Below are positions 1 to 5,257 of a stretch of DNA of 5,257 nucleotides, piece after piece. The first letter of the stretch is position 1. Every line of letters starts with the position of its first letter. The notes under the pieces were generated by a model. The model ran no database searches and was not told the origin of the DNA. It saw only the letters and a list, made by a program, of their open reading frames with translations. Source of the DNA: Chloroflexota bacterium (lineage in GTDB: Bacteria > Chloroflexota > Anaerolineae > Anaerolineales > Villigracilaceae); contig JAKANW010000275.1 of assembly GCA_021823555.1 (NCBI GenBank), positions 1 to 5,257 of the forward strand. Direction: 5' to 3'. The translations under genes were made by a program, and so were the position numbers.

Positions 1-540
1 GCGCGCTTCTCTGGCCCTGAGCAGCCGCATGACCTCATCGGTCAGCACGAACAAGTAACGATAGAGAAATGACACGATGGTGGTCAGCACCGCCGGAACG
101 CGCAGATGTTCGAAGGCGTGAATCATGTCTGGGAAGCGCGTGGTGGCAACCAGCAAAATGGCAGCCTGCACCGAAAGCCAAGACCGCAACAGGATGCTAG
201 CAAATTTGATCACACCGTAATCGGTGGGGATGAGCGTCAGCCCGCCGAGGCGCCATTCAGCCAGCGGATGCCCCAGCGGTGAGAAGATGGCCGTGACTGC
301 CGCCAACGCGAACGGCAAAGCAACGAACGAGCGCCGAAAGGAAAAATCCACACCCAGATTGGAGAGTTGATTCGCCCAGAGCAGCAACAACCAAGCTGCG
401 CCAAAAGCAGTCCAGGCGCCATCTGGCAGCAGCGCATTGGACAGAATGAACAGCACCGTCACTACCACTTTGACGCGCGGGTCAAGATGATGCAGACGGC
501 TTTCCGCGGCGTGGAAACGATCGAAGGCGTCGGCGTGCAT
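1..540 (-). CDS. cbiQ: ECF-type cobalt/nickel transporter transmembrane component CbiQ (partial, C-terminus off window)
   Basis: The frame stays open from an ATG at 540 to base 1, giving 180 residues with no stop, so the C-terminal part lies outside the window. This is the T component of an energy-coupling-factor transporter: it sits in the inner membrane and couples the ATPase (CbiO/NikO) to the substrate-binding S component. The start MHADAFDRF followed by SRLHHLDPRVKV is the usual CbiQ N-terminus. Hydrophobic segments occur near residues 24-37, 42-56, 71-88 and 108-132. The last visible residues, RLLRAREAR, match the family's charged Ala-Arg motif that contacts the ATPase; CbiQ proteins are about 220-270 residues long. 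The gene starts 4 bases after the cbiM stop and has only a weak GGA upstream, so translation is probably coupled to cbiM. Cobalt and nickel versions cannot be separated from this protein alone. Confidence 0.93.
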   Translation of the reverse strand, partial: MHADAFDRFHAAESRLHHLDPRVKVVVTVLFILSNALLPDGAWTAFGAAWLLLLWANQLSNLGVDFSFRRSFVALPFALAAVTAIFSPLGHPLAEWRLGGLTLIPTDYGVIKFASILLRSWLSVQAAILLVATTRFPDMIHAFEHLRVPAVLTTIVSFLYRYLFVLTDEVMRLLRAREAR

Positions 541-544
541 GAGG

Positions 545-1480
545 CTACGAGTTCCGTTTTCTCAGGCTCTGCCCGAGCACGACCACCAATCCCAACACCA
601 CCAACGCGCCGATTACACCGGCTAGAATTTTCGAAGCCGGGACGGAGGCCAGGAATGGGATGGTGTAACCGGCCAAGGGTCCGCTCGAGGCGTGGGCCAC
701 GTTCATAAAGCCAAGGTCCTCGGCCACGCGATTCAAACCGTCGGGGTCAGTGGATGCCAGCGGTGAAAGCAGGACAACCGCCAGCGCGATCAACACGCCC
801 GCCACCATCCAGCCGCGCCCGCCCTTTTCTGCGGCCGCTTTTTGATTCACCAAATCGGGCCGCGTCTGTTCGATGAAGGCCAGCGCCGCCACCGTGACGA
901 CCGCCTCCCCTAACCCGATCAGAACGTGCACGCCCAACATCGCCGGCAGGACAATCTCAAGGCGCGAGGTTCCGCTCAGCCACAATTGCAGTGAAGCAAC
1001 CAGTGCTGCTCCCACTGTGGAGAGCCAGGCAGCGACACCCGCCACGGCCAGACGCAAACCTTTGCCGCGTCCGATCACGCTGCGATACAGGCCAAACCCG
1101 ATGATGGCGGTGAGCAAGCCCATGTTAAAAATATTGGCGCCCATCACAAGCAAGCCGCCATCCTGAAAGAGCAATCCCTGCACAGCGATGACGGCAGTCA
1201 TCACAAGGATGCCAGCCCACGGTCCTAGTATGATGGCGGCCAACGCACCACCCAAAAAGTGGCCCGACGTGCCGCCCGCCACCGGAAAGTTCAGCATCTG
1301 CGCCGCAAAGATGAAGGCGGCCATGATCCCCATCAACGGAACCTGTTTTTCACCGAGGGATTTGTTTGTTTTGGAAATGGCGATTCCCACCATTACTGCG
1401 GTGATCAGCCAAAAGAAAATCGCAATTGCCGGGCTGAGAAAACCGTCCGGGATGTGCATCGGTTTGGGAGAGTACAGCAT
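545..1480 (-). CDS. cbiM: Cobalt/nickel ECF transporter S component CbiM with fused CbiN/NikN-like PDGLE domain
   Basis: This 311-residue membrane protein binds Co2+ or Ni2+ and delivers it through the ECF complex with CbiQ and CbiO. The hallmark MHIPDGF lies at residues 8-14 and GTSGHFLGG at 70-78. Counted from the Met of MHIPDG, the histidine of that second motif is residue 67, the position of the metal-binding His67 described for NikM2. About six hydrophobic segments fill residues 15-205. A second part (about 222-303) has two membrane segments flanking a loop with DPDGLNRVAEDLGF, a variant of the PDGLE domain that replaces the separate CbiN/NikN subunit; such MN fusions are known in nickel systems. 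I chose ATG 1480 because TAAGGAG lies 6 bases upstream. The frame opens at 1528, but those extra residues lie inside the upstream gene. The start leaves seven residues before MHIPDG, which is odd for this family. The gene begins 13 bases after the regulator stop. Confidence 0.94.
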   Translation of the reverse strand: MLYSPKPMHIPDGFLSPAIAIFFWLITAVMVGIAISKTNKSLGEKQVPLMGIMAAFIFAAQMLNFPVAGGTSGHFLGGALAAIILGPWAGILVMTAVIAVQGLLFQDGGLLVMGANIFNMGLLTAIIGFGLYRSVIGRGKGLRLAVAGVAAWLSTVGAALVASLQLWLSGTSRLEIVLPAMLGVHVLIGLGEAVVTVAALAFIEQTRPDLVNQKAAAEKGGRGWMVAGVLIALAVVLLSPLASTDPDGLNRVAEDLGFMNVAHASSGPLAGYTIPFLASVPASKILAGVIGALVVLGLVVVLGQSLRKRNS

Positions 1481-1486
1481 GATAGG

Positions 1487-1493
1487 CTCCTTA
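1487..1493 (-). promoter_or_regulatory. Ribosome-binding site of cbiM
   Basis: TAAGGAG read on the minus strand, 6 bases before ATG 1480, directly follows the TAA stop of the Fur-family gene. It is the only strong Shine-Dalgarno sequence near the cbiM start. It decides for ATG 1480 over ATG 1528 (inside the upstream gene) and over ATG 1459 (the Met of MHIPDG), neither of which has a comparable site. Confidence 0.8.
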
Positions 1494-1919
1494 TTATGTT
1501 TTGGTTTGACAATCGGGACACAAGCCAAACAAGGTCACGTGATTCGAATCCAACTGGAAACCGGTAGCAGCTTTTAGTTGTGCGTAAAGCGGCGTCAGGG
1601 TGGCATATGCCACGGCCACCGTCTTGCCGCAATGGCGGCAAATCAAATGATGATGATTCTCCTCGGTCAATTCATAAACCAATTTGCCATTGCCCACATG
1701 TGCGGCCAGCGCAAATCCATTTTCCGCCAAAAACTCCAACGTGCGGTAGACGGTCGTTTCCGTCAGGCCGCGCTGGTCGCGCCGCGTCCGTTCGTAGACT
1801 TCGGTAGGCGAGAGATGCCCGCCCGCGCGTCGCAATGTGTGAAGGATGGCCATCCGCTGCGCGGTCATGCGAAAGCCGCGCACATGGAGTTGGTCAGTCA
1901 AGTAAGAGCCGCAAGTCAT
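1494..1919 (-). CDS. Fur-family metal-responsive transcriptional repressor (possibly Nur-like)
   Basis: This cytoplasmic DNA-binding protein has 141 residues, normal for the Fur/Zur/PerR/Nur family. The N-terminal winged helix covers about residues 1-80, with GFRMTAQRMAIL at 15-26 and the recognition-helix segment GLTETTVYRTLEFLAENG at 51-68. The C-terminal dimerisation and metal domain has ENHHHLICRHCG (88-98) and GLCPDC (132-137). The C94/C97 and C134/C137 pairs form the structural zinc site, and His74, His89-91 and His127 are candidate regulatory-metal ligands. Start 1919 is preceded by AAGAAGGTGA, a one-mismatch copy of the ideal Shine-Dalgarno. The gene leads a block with cbiM and cbiQ, so it very likely controls Co/Ni uptake. 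A TTGCAA-N4-TTGCAT element overlaps its predicted transcription start, which suggests autorepression. The Fur fold is clear; the sensed metal is inference from context and operator. Confidence 0.93.
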   Translation of the reverse strand: MTCGSYLTDQLHVRGFRMTAQRMAILHTLRRAGGHLSPTEVYERTRRDQRGLTETTVYRTLEFLAENGFALAAHVGNGKLVYELTEENHHHLICRHCGKTVAVAYATLTPLYAQLKAATGFQLDSNHVTLFGLCPDCQTKT

Positions 1920-1931
1920 GTCACCTTCTTA

Positions 1932-1947
1932 TTGCAAAAAGTTGCAT
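1932..1947. promoter_or_regulatory. Candidate Nur-like operator in front of the Fur-family gene
   Basis: The plus strand reads TTGCAA, then AAAG, then TTGCAT. The Nur box described in Streptomyces is TTGCAA-N5-TTGCAA, so the half-sites match with one mismatch while the spacer is one base short. The element lies about 13-28 bases before the ATG of the Fur-family gene and overlaps the start point predicted from the extended -10, a classical repressor position. The assignment rests on sequence resemblance and position. Confidence 0.5.
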
Positions 1948-1951
1948 TAAG

Positions 1952-1960
1952 ATAATACCA
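1952..1960 (-). promoter_or_regulatory. Extended -10 promoter of the regulator-cbiM-cbiQ operon
   Basis: The minus strand reads TGGTATTAT, a good fit to the extended -10 TGnTATAAT. A start point near 1944-1946 would leave a leader of about 25 bases before ATG 1919. No good -35 box is visible: the hexamer 17 bases upstream is CCCACA, within the terminator stem. An extended -10 can work without one. Confidence 0.45.
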
Positions 1961-1967
1961 CAAAGAA

Positions 1968-2013
1968 GCCTCGCTGTGGGTAAGAATTGTCCACAGCGAG
2001 GCCGGACTTTTTT
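1968..2013. terminator. Probable bidirectional rho-independent terminator
   Basis: A perfect 12-bp inverted repeat, GCCTCGCTGTGG at 1968-1979 and its complement at 1991-2002, encloses an 11-base loop. On the plus strand it is followed after five bases by six T (2008-2013). On the minus strand it is followed immediately by TTCTTT (1967-1962). The minus-strand direction would end the NACHT operon before the regulator promoter. No plus-strand gene in the window needs the other direction, although it could block antisense transcription. Confidence 0.7.
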
Positions 2014-2024
2014 CCTACGTCAAC

Positions 2025-2054
2025 ATGTAACCGGCGGCGTGCCGCCGGTTACAT
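2025..2054. terminator. Perfect 14-bp palindromic hairpin after the 140-residue protein gene
   Basis: ATGTAACCGGCGGC (2025-2038) and its exact complement (2041-2054) are separated by two bases. The stem begins 7 bases after the small gene's stop. It has no T-tract on either side, so it is not a standard terminator by itself. It may protect the 3' end of the mRNA, act together with the next hairpin, or be a REP-like element. Confidence 0.6.
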
Positions 2055-2061
2055 CTGCGAT

Positions 2062-2484
2062 CTACTGCATTTCGGCCTTTATTTTCTCAGCCACTTTTTT
2101 TGCGACCATTCCCAATCCCGCGACTGGATTCGCAAGCGCGGCTAAGACAACATCCAAAATATCCGGGGCCATACGCCGGATGTTGCGCAAATGGCGCGAT
2201 AAGAATCCTTCATTGGCCTGATCGCCTTTTTTGACCTCTTGCTCCACTTCCGCGATCTCAGCCTTAAGATCTTCCTTTTCTTGAGGCGGAAGTTTACTCG
2301 CATCCACTGTGCGGTAAATAGGTAGAAACACATTGGCGACGTCGCCGACCACATTCTGGCTTCCGGTGATAATCGTACTGCCGGTTACATTTCCGCCAAT
2401 GACCACACTGCCCCCCGAAGCGGTACTGACCTTGTCGCGGCCGACATAATCGCCGTTCGTGCGGATGATCTTTTTCTCTGACAT
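2062..2484 (-). CDS. Small NACHT-partner protein with N-terminal GDYVGRDK module and helical C-terminus
   Basis: I do not recognise a named family for this 140-residue protein. Residues 10-50 are rich in Gly, Val, Ser and Thr (GDYVGRDKV, GGSVVIGGNV, STIITGSQNVVGDV), with alternating small and beta-branched residues expected of a short beta-solenoid or amyloid-like segment. Residues 64-90 are highly charged and probably coiled-coil or helical. Residues 106-138 (DILDVVLAALANPVAGLGMVAKKVAEKIK in outline: a hydrophobic then basic stretch) form a helix that could be amphipathic and touch membranes. No signal peptide or enzyme motif is seen. The start at 2484 has TAGGAG 6 bases upstream, which contains the stop of the NACHT gene, so the two are translationally coupled. 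Residues 13-46 resemble residues 50-82 of the NACHT protein. I infer a partner or effector in the same system; the molecular activity is unknown. Confidence 0.85.
   Translation of the reverse strand: MSEKKIIRTNGDYVGRDKVSTASGGSVVIGGNVTGSTIITGSQNVVGDVANVFLPIYRTVDASKLPPQEKEDLKAEIAEVEQEVKKGDQANEGFLSRHLRNIRRMAPDILDVVLAALANPVAGLGMVAKKVAEKIKAEMQ
2344..2457 (-). other. Shared module, copy in the small protein (residues 10-47)
   Basis: This stretch encodes YVGRDK, then GNVTGSTII exactly spaced as in the neighbouring NACHT protein, followed by a VV pair. Over residues 13-40 it has 12 identities in 28 ungapped positions with the NACHT copy. It is Gly/Val-rich and free of cysteine and proline. Confidence 0.65.
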
Positions 2485-2490
2485 ACCTGT

Positions 2491-2496
2491 CTCCTA
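2491..2496 (-). promoter_or_regulatory. Ribosome-binding site overlapping a stop codon
   Basis: TAGGAG on the minus strand contains the TAG stop of the NACHT gene (2494-2496) and lies 6 bases before ATG 2484 of the small gene. A ribosome ending the first gene sits on the site of the second, so the two proteins are likely made in coupled amounts. Confidence 0.75.
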
Positions 2497-5238
2497 TTGA
2501 TTTTCCTTGGGTGCGATAACCACGCGAAAGCCCAGGTCATCGTTAAACATCAAAGGGATCGACCAGTTGCAAAACGAACTGCGCGCAAACCACTGGTAGC
2601 CGATCCACGAACCGCCGCGTACTACGCGGTAACGATGGTCGTCATCGTACCACGAGCCGGTCCACTCCCAAACATTGCCGCTCATGTCCCACGCCCCCGC
2701 CTGGCTAACTCCTTGGGGAAAGGTGCAGACCGCCGTCGTCCCGCCCAAACCCGTGCCAGAGGGATCGCTGTCCCATGTGTTGGAGGCGACCTTCTCGAAT
2801 TCGTTGCCCCACGGATACTCAAGGCCCTTGTCGCCGCGAGCGGTGCGTTCCCATTCCATATCCAGCGGCAGCCGGACGGTGTAACCCGGCGGTACCGCCA
2901 CAACATTCTTCGCCATCCAATTACAATACGCTTCCGCCTCGTACCAGCAAATGCCTACCACAGGAAAGATCGGATTCCCCAATTCGATATTGTGCCAAAA
3001 ATACGGCGCGTTCCGCCGCGACTGCGGACGATGGTCGAGCCAGTCGCGTTCCACCGGTTCGAGCGTGCGCCCGTCATATTGGCCGATGCGCCAATCCCAA
3101 CCGTGGTCGCTCCAAAACTCGCGCGTCTGGTAACCGCCAGCCTGAACGAAACGTGCGAACTGTGCATTGGTCACCGGGTACTTGGCAATCCAAAAATTGT
3201 ACGGCAGTTCCGACTTTTGTTTCTTGATGCCGAACACAAACTTGCCGGAGGAAACTTCCACCAGACGATCCAGGTCCTGCGGACGCCAACCCAACCGGCC
3301 GAGCAACAACCCCGCTTTGCGCCTCAAATCTGGATGGACGGCTGCATCCTGCATGGTGAGCGCCAACGCCTGCACGACGCGTTCCCGGCTTTGCGATGGA
3401 ACACCACCCGGCCAAGTATCGAGCACCGCGTCGCCAGCCAAAATCACGGCTTCGCCGGGCGGACCGGCAGTAGCTCCCACGAGACGCTCGACCACTTCTC
3501 CGGCGATAGCCGGCAGCTGCTGGCGAATTCCAAGGTAACCAATCGTTAGCAAAGATACTTCGCGCCAAGCTTGCTCTCCTACATGTTTTAAAAGAACCTC
3601 GGCAATGGGAACCGGGTTGCCCTGTCCCTTCAACGCGATGGCAACCGCCGAAAGGTATTCTTCAAAGGTGAGATGGATAAAACCGTACTCGTCCGGGCCG
3701 CGTTCAAGCAATAGCGCGGCATGATCGCGCACATCCTGAAGGAATAGACGGGAGACATTCGGCGGGACCGTGTCACCGCGCTCGAGGAAGAGTTGATCCA
3801 GCTTGCGGACGAGTTCCTCGCGCTTGACCAATCCCACGCCGGGGTTGGTCTCGTGCATCCAAAAAGCCAGCGGGGCCAGGATGCGCAGGGTCCGGATTTC
3901 GTCGAGGTCGCGTCCGGGGGCGCGCCCGCTCAGAGAACGGGCACGGTTCCACGTGGAGAGCAGGGTCGTCACATATTGGTCATATAGCTGAACACGCCGC
4001 TCGGGCAACGTCACGCCTTGGCGTTTCATCAAAGCCAAAATGGTCAGGAGCAGAGGCGTAGATGCCAGGCGCCGGACGCCAGTGTTTTGATAGATGGCAT
4101 CCAAGAGTTCGCGGCGATCCTGTTCTGCATCGCCGCGAGCCACGTGCGTATCTCCCTGGGCACTTTGTTCAATGGCCGCGGTCCAACGCGTGACGAACTC
4201 TTCGATCTCGACATCGTCGAAATCCACAAGCGTGCATTCCACCAACCCCTCCGCGGAAGGACGCACAGCGCGGTAGCCAACCACGCGGCTGGTGAGCACA
4301 AACTTGTTTCCCTTGCGATGATGGAAGGCAAAGAAATCCGTTACGCGCTCGACAACGGTATTACGCAAGCTCAAATCGCGGACTTCGTCCAAGCCGTCCA
4401 ACAGGATCAATGCCCGGCCGGAACGCAGGGCCTCGCGCAGCATGGAACCAATAGGCAGGTCAGAGCCAATATCAGCAAAATAATCGGCAATGAAATCATC
4501 CAAGCGGGCATTACCGGTTTGCAGTGCATTGGCGTAAGCCGCCAGCGGCAGGAGAATGGGCAGGCGGTCGCCGAGACCAAGTTCATCCCCTTCACCACGC
4601 GCCATGCAAACGGCCAGGTATTTGAGGAAAGTAGTCTTGCCCGCGCCGGGATCGCCCAGCATGATGACGCCAGAATGATTGTACAAAATTTCGAGCAGGG
4701 ATTTTGGCTCGCCTAGGTGGACCGGCTGATCATCATCATCAATCACGCCGCGGCCGGCAAGCTGAGGTTCCCGCCGCCAAGTTTCGCCTTCGGGGAGTTC
4801 GAGCCGCGCACGCAGGGGCACATAGACATTTGTGAGGGACAGCCGCAGCGGGATGCGGTCCGAAACGCCCATGCCCTTTAAGCTGAGGTAAAAATGGCGA
4901 TCAATGAGGAAGTTGAGGTAGGCGCGCGTGGCAGAGGTCAGGTCGGGGGTGGGCAGAGCCGGTTGAAAGTCCTGCCAGAGGCGGTCGGCGAGGACCACAG
5001 TTTGGGCGTGGATGATAGTGCTGTCGCTCACGTCACCCTGCAGGGCAAAGCCCTGGTCGGCGGCTTGGACCGTTTTGTCGCGTCCGACGACATCTCTACC
5101 GGCCTGTATTTTTTGAATTTGCGCCTGGATCTCAGCGATTTTCCGATTAACGATTTCCTCTCCCAAATCGGGACGAAGCTTGTCGAGACTGGCGATTTTA
5201 TCTTTTAGTTCTTCAATCTGTTCAATGTGTTTGGCCAT
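2494..5238 (-). CDS. NACHT NTPase with C-terminal formylglycine-generating-enzyme-like (C-type lectin fold) domain
   Basis: This 914-residue cytoplasmic protein has the layout of a bacterial NLR/STAND regulator. Residues 1-45 are a charged coiled coil and 47-82 a Gly/Val module shared with the next gene. A NACHT domain spans about 185-345: Walker A GDPGAGKTT (195-203), Walker B ALILLDGLDEV (276-286) and sensor TSR (316-318). Helical motifs follow: LASTPLLLTILAL (391-403) and FIHLTFEEYLSA (520-531). Residues 661-909 are FGE/SUMF-like: YPVTNAQFARF, GICWYEAEAYCNW, RLPLDMEWERTARG, YPWGNEF, DMSGNVWEWTGSW, RGGSW and LGFRVV. The loop after RGGSW is short and lacks both copper-binding cysteines of real FGEs, so this domain should bind a ligand rather than oxidise cysteine. 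Expected role: NTP-driven oligomerisation after sensing, in antiphage defence or related signalling (inferred from family). AAGGG lies 5 bases before the ATG; the promoter is off-window. Confidence 0.93.
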   Translation of the reverse strand: MAKHIEQIEELKDKIASLDKLRPDLGEEIVNRKIAEIQAQIQKIQAGRDVVGRDKTVQAADQGFALQGDVSDSTIIHAQTVVLADRLWQDFQPALPTPDLTSATRAYLNFLIDRHFYLSLKGMGVSDRIPLRLSLTNVYVPLRARLELPEGETWRREPQLAGRGVIDDDDQPVHLGEPKSLLEILYNHSGVIMLGDPGAGKTTFLKYLAVCMARGEGDELGLGDRLPILLPLAAYANALQTGNARLDDFIADYFADIGSDLPIGSMLREALRSGRALILLDGLDEVRDLSLRNTVVERVTDFFAFHHRKGNKFVLTSRVVGYRAVRPSAEGLVECTLVDFDDVEIEEFVTRWTAAIEQSAQGDTHVARGDAEQDRRELLDAIYQNTGVRRLASTPLLLTILALMKRQGVTLPERRVQLYDQYVTTLLSTWNRARSLSGRAPGRDLDEIRTLRILAPLAFWMHETNPGVGLVKREELVRKLDQLFLERGDTVPPNVSRLFLQDVRDHAALLLERGPDEYGFIHLTFEEYLSAVAIALKGQGNPVPIAEVLLKHVGEQAWREVSLLTIGYLGIRQQLPAIAGEVVERLVGATAGPPGEAVILAGDAVLDTWPGGVPSQSRERVVQALALTMQDAAVHPDLRRKAGLLLGRLGWRPQDLDRLVEVSSGKFVFGIKKQKSELPYNFWIAKYPVTNAQFARFVQAGGYQTREFWSDHGWDWRIGQYDGRTLEPVERDWLDHRPQSRRNAPYFWHNIELGNPIFPVVGICWYEAEAYCNWMAKNVVAVPPGYTVRLPLDMEWERTARGDKGLEYPWGNEFEKVASNTWDSDPSGTGLGGTTAVCTFPQGVSQAGAWDMSGNVWEWTGSWYDDDHRYRVVRGGSWIGYQWFARSSFCNWSIPLMFNDDLGFRVVIAPKENQ
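2518..2628 (-). other. Candidate hypervariable ligand-binding segment of the FGE-like domain
   Basis: This encodes residues 871-907, from RVVRGGSW to LGFRVV. The framework positions (RGGSW, ARSS, P, GFRV) are conserved, while positions between them are unusual aromatic, Cys or aliphatic residues (IGY, WF, FC, W, I, LMF). This is the place where C-type lectin-fold proteins carry the variable repeat of diversity-generating retroelements. No template repeat or reverse transcriptase is present in the window. Confidence 0.35.
4993..5100 (-). other. Shared module, copy in the NACHT protein (residues 47-82)
   Basis: This encodes VVGRDK, then GDVSDSTII at the same spacing as in the 140-residue protein (21 residues from the G of GRDK to the S of STII in both), then a VV pair. 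It lies between the N-terminal coiled coil and the NACHT region, a usual place for homotypic signalling modules of NLR-type proteins. Confidence 0.65.
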
Positions 5239-5257
5239 AGATACCCTTCGGATGCCT

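Noticed and set aside
1481..1528. Longer CbiM start at ATG 1528
   Set aside because: It would overlap the 3' end of the regulator and add 16 residues with no family match. ATG 1480 has a strong ribosome-binding site.
1864..1882. GCGAAAGCC similarity to the end of the candidate variable region, as a possible template repeat
   Set aside because: Only about nine bases match, and they encode the GFR of the Fur N-terminus; no extended or adenine-rich similarity follows.
1951..1956. GATAAT as a classical Fur box fragment
   Set aside because: It is a single hexamer with no inverted or repeated partner; on the minus strand it is better explained as part of the -10 element.
2497..3549. Plus-strand open frame of 350 codons
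   Set aside because: It is fully antisense to the FGE-like part of the NACHT gene, whose protein matches known families. The plus-strand translation is Arg/Pro-rich with no recognisable domain.
4018..4716. Plus-strand open frame of 232 codons opposite the NACHT domain
   Set aside because: It is a shadow of the coding strand: the minus frame holds Walker A and B motifs in order, whereas this frame shows no domain.
1..5257. CRISPR arrays, tRNA or rRNA genes, insertion-sequence ends
   Set aside because: No regularly spaced repeats, cloverleaf-like sequence, transposase or terminal inverted repeats were seen on either strand.

Overview
All five genes in this window lie on the minus strand. They form two blocks separated by a 142-base intergenic region (1920-2061) that holds hairpins, a promoter and a probable operator. 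Moderate-to-high GC, a NACHT/sulfatase-modifying-factor-like protein and 'GDYVGRDKV'-type modules fit a Chloroflexota-like bacterium (or another multicellular or filamentous lineage rich in such proteins). That assignment is inference; no phylogenetic marker is present.

Right block (5238 to 2062, transcribed leftward). A 914-residue protein carries a coiled-coil N-terminus, a short glycine/valine-rich module, a NACHT NTPase with intact Walker A and B motifs, a helical region, and a C-terminal formylglycine-generating-enzyme-like (C-type lectin fold) domain that lacks the catalytic cysteines. Nine bases after its stop begins a 140-residue protein, whose ribosome-binding site overlaps the stop codon of the first gene. 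The small protein starts with a related copy of the same module and ends in a long alpha-helical tail. The pair looks like a bacterial NLR-type sensor plus a small partner or effector that meet through a shared module. This is the most interesting part of the window.

Intergenic region (1920-2061). It contains a perfect 14-bp stem directly after the small gene, then a 12-bp stem with T-rich flanks on both sides (probable bidirectional terminator). After these come an extended -10 promoter and a TTGCAA-N4-TTGCAT element resembling the Nur (nickel-responsive Fur-family) box, just before the regulator gene.

Left block (1919 to 1, transcribed leftward). A Fur-family metalloregulator is followed by cbiM (S component of a Co/Ni ECF transporter, fused to a CbiN/NikN-like PDGLE domain) and by cbiQ (T component, cut by the window edge). 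The ATPase gene cbiO presumably follows outside. The regulator probably senses cobalt or nickel and represses its own uptake operon; the Nur-like box favours nickel.
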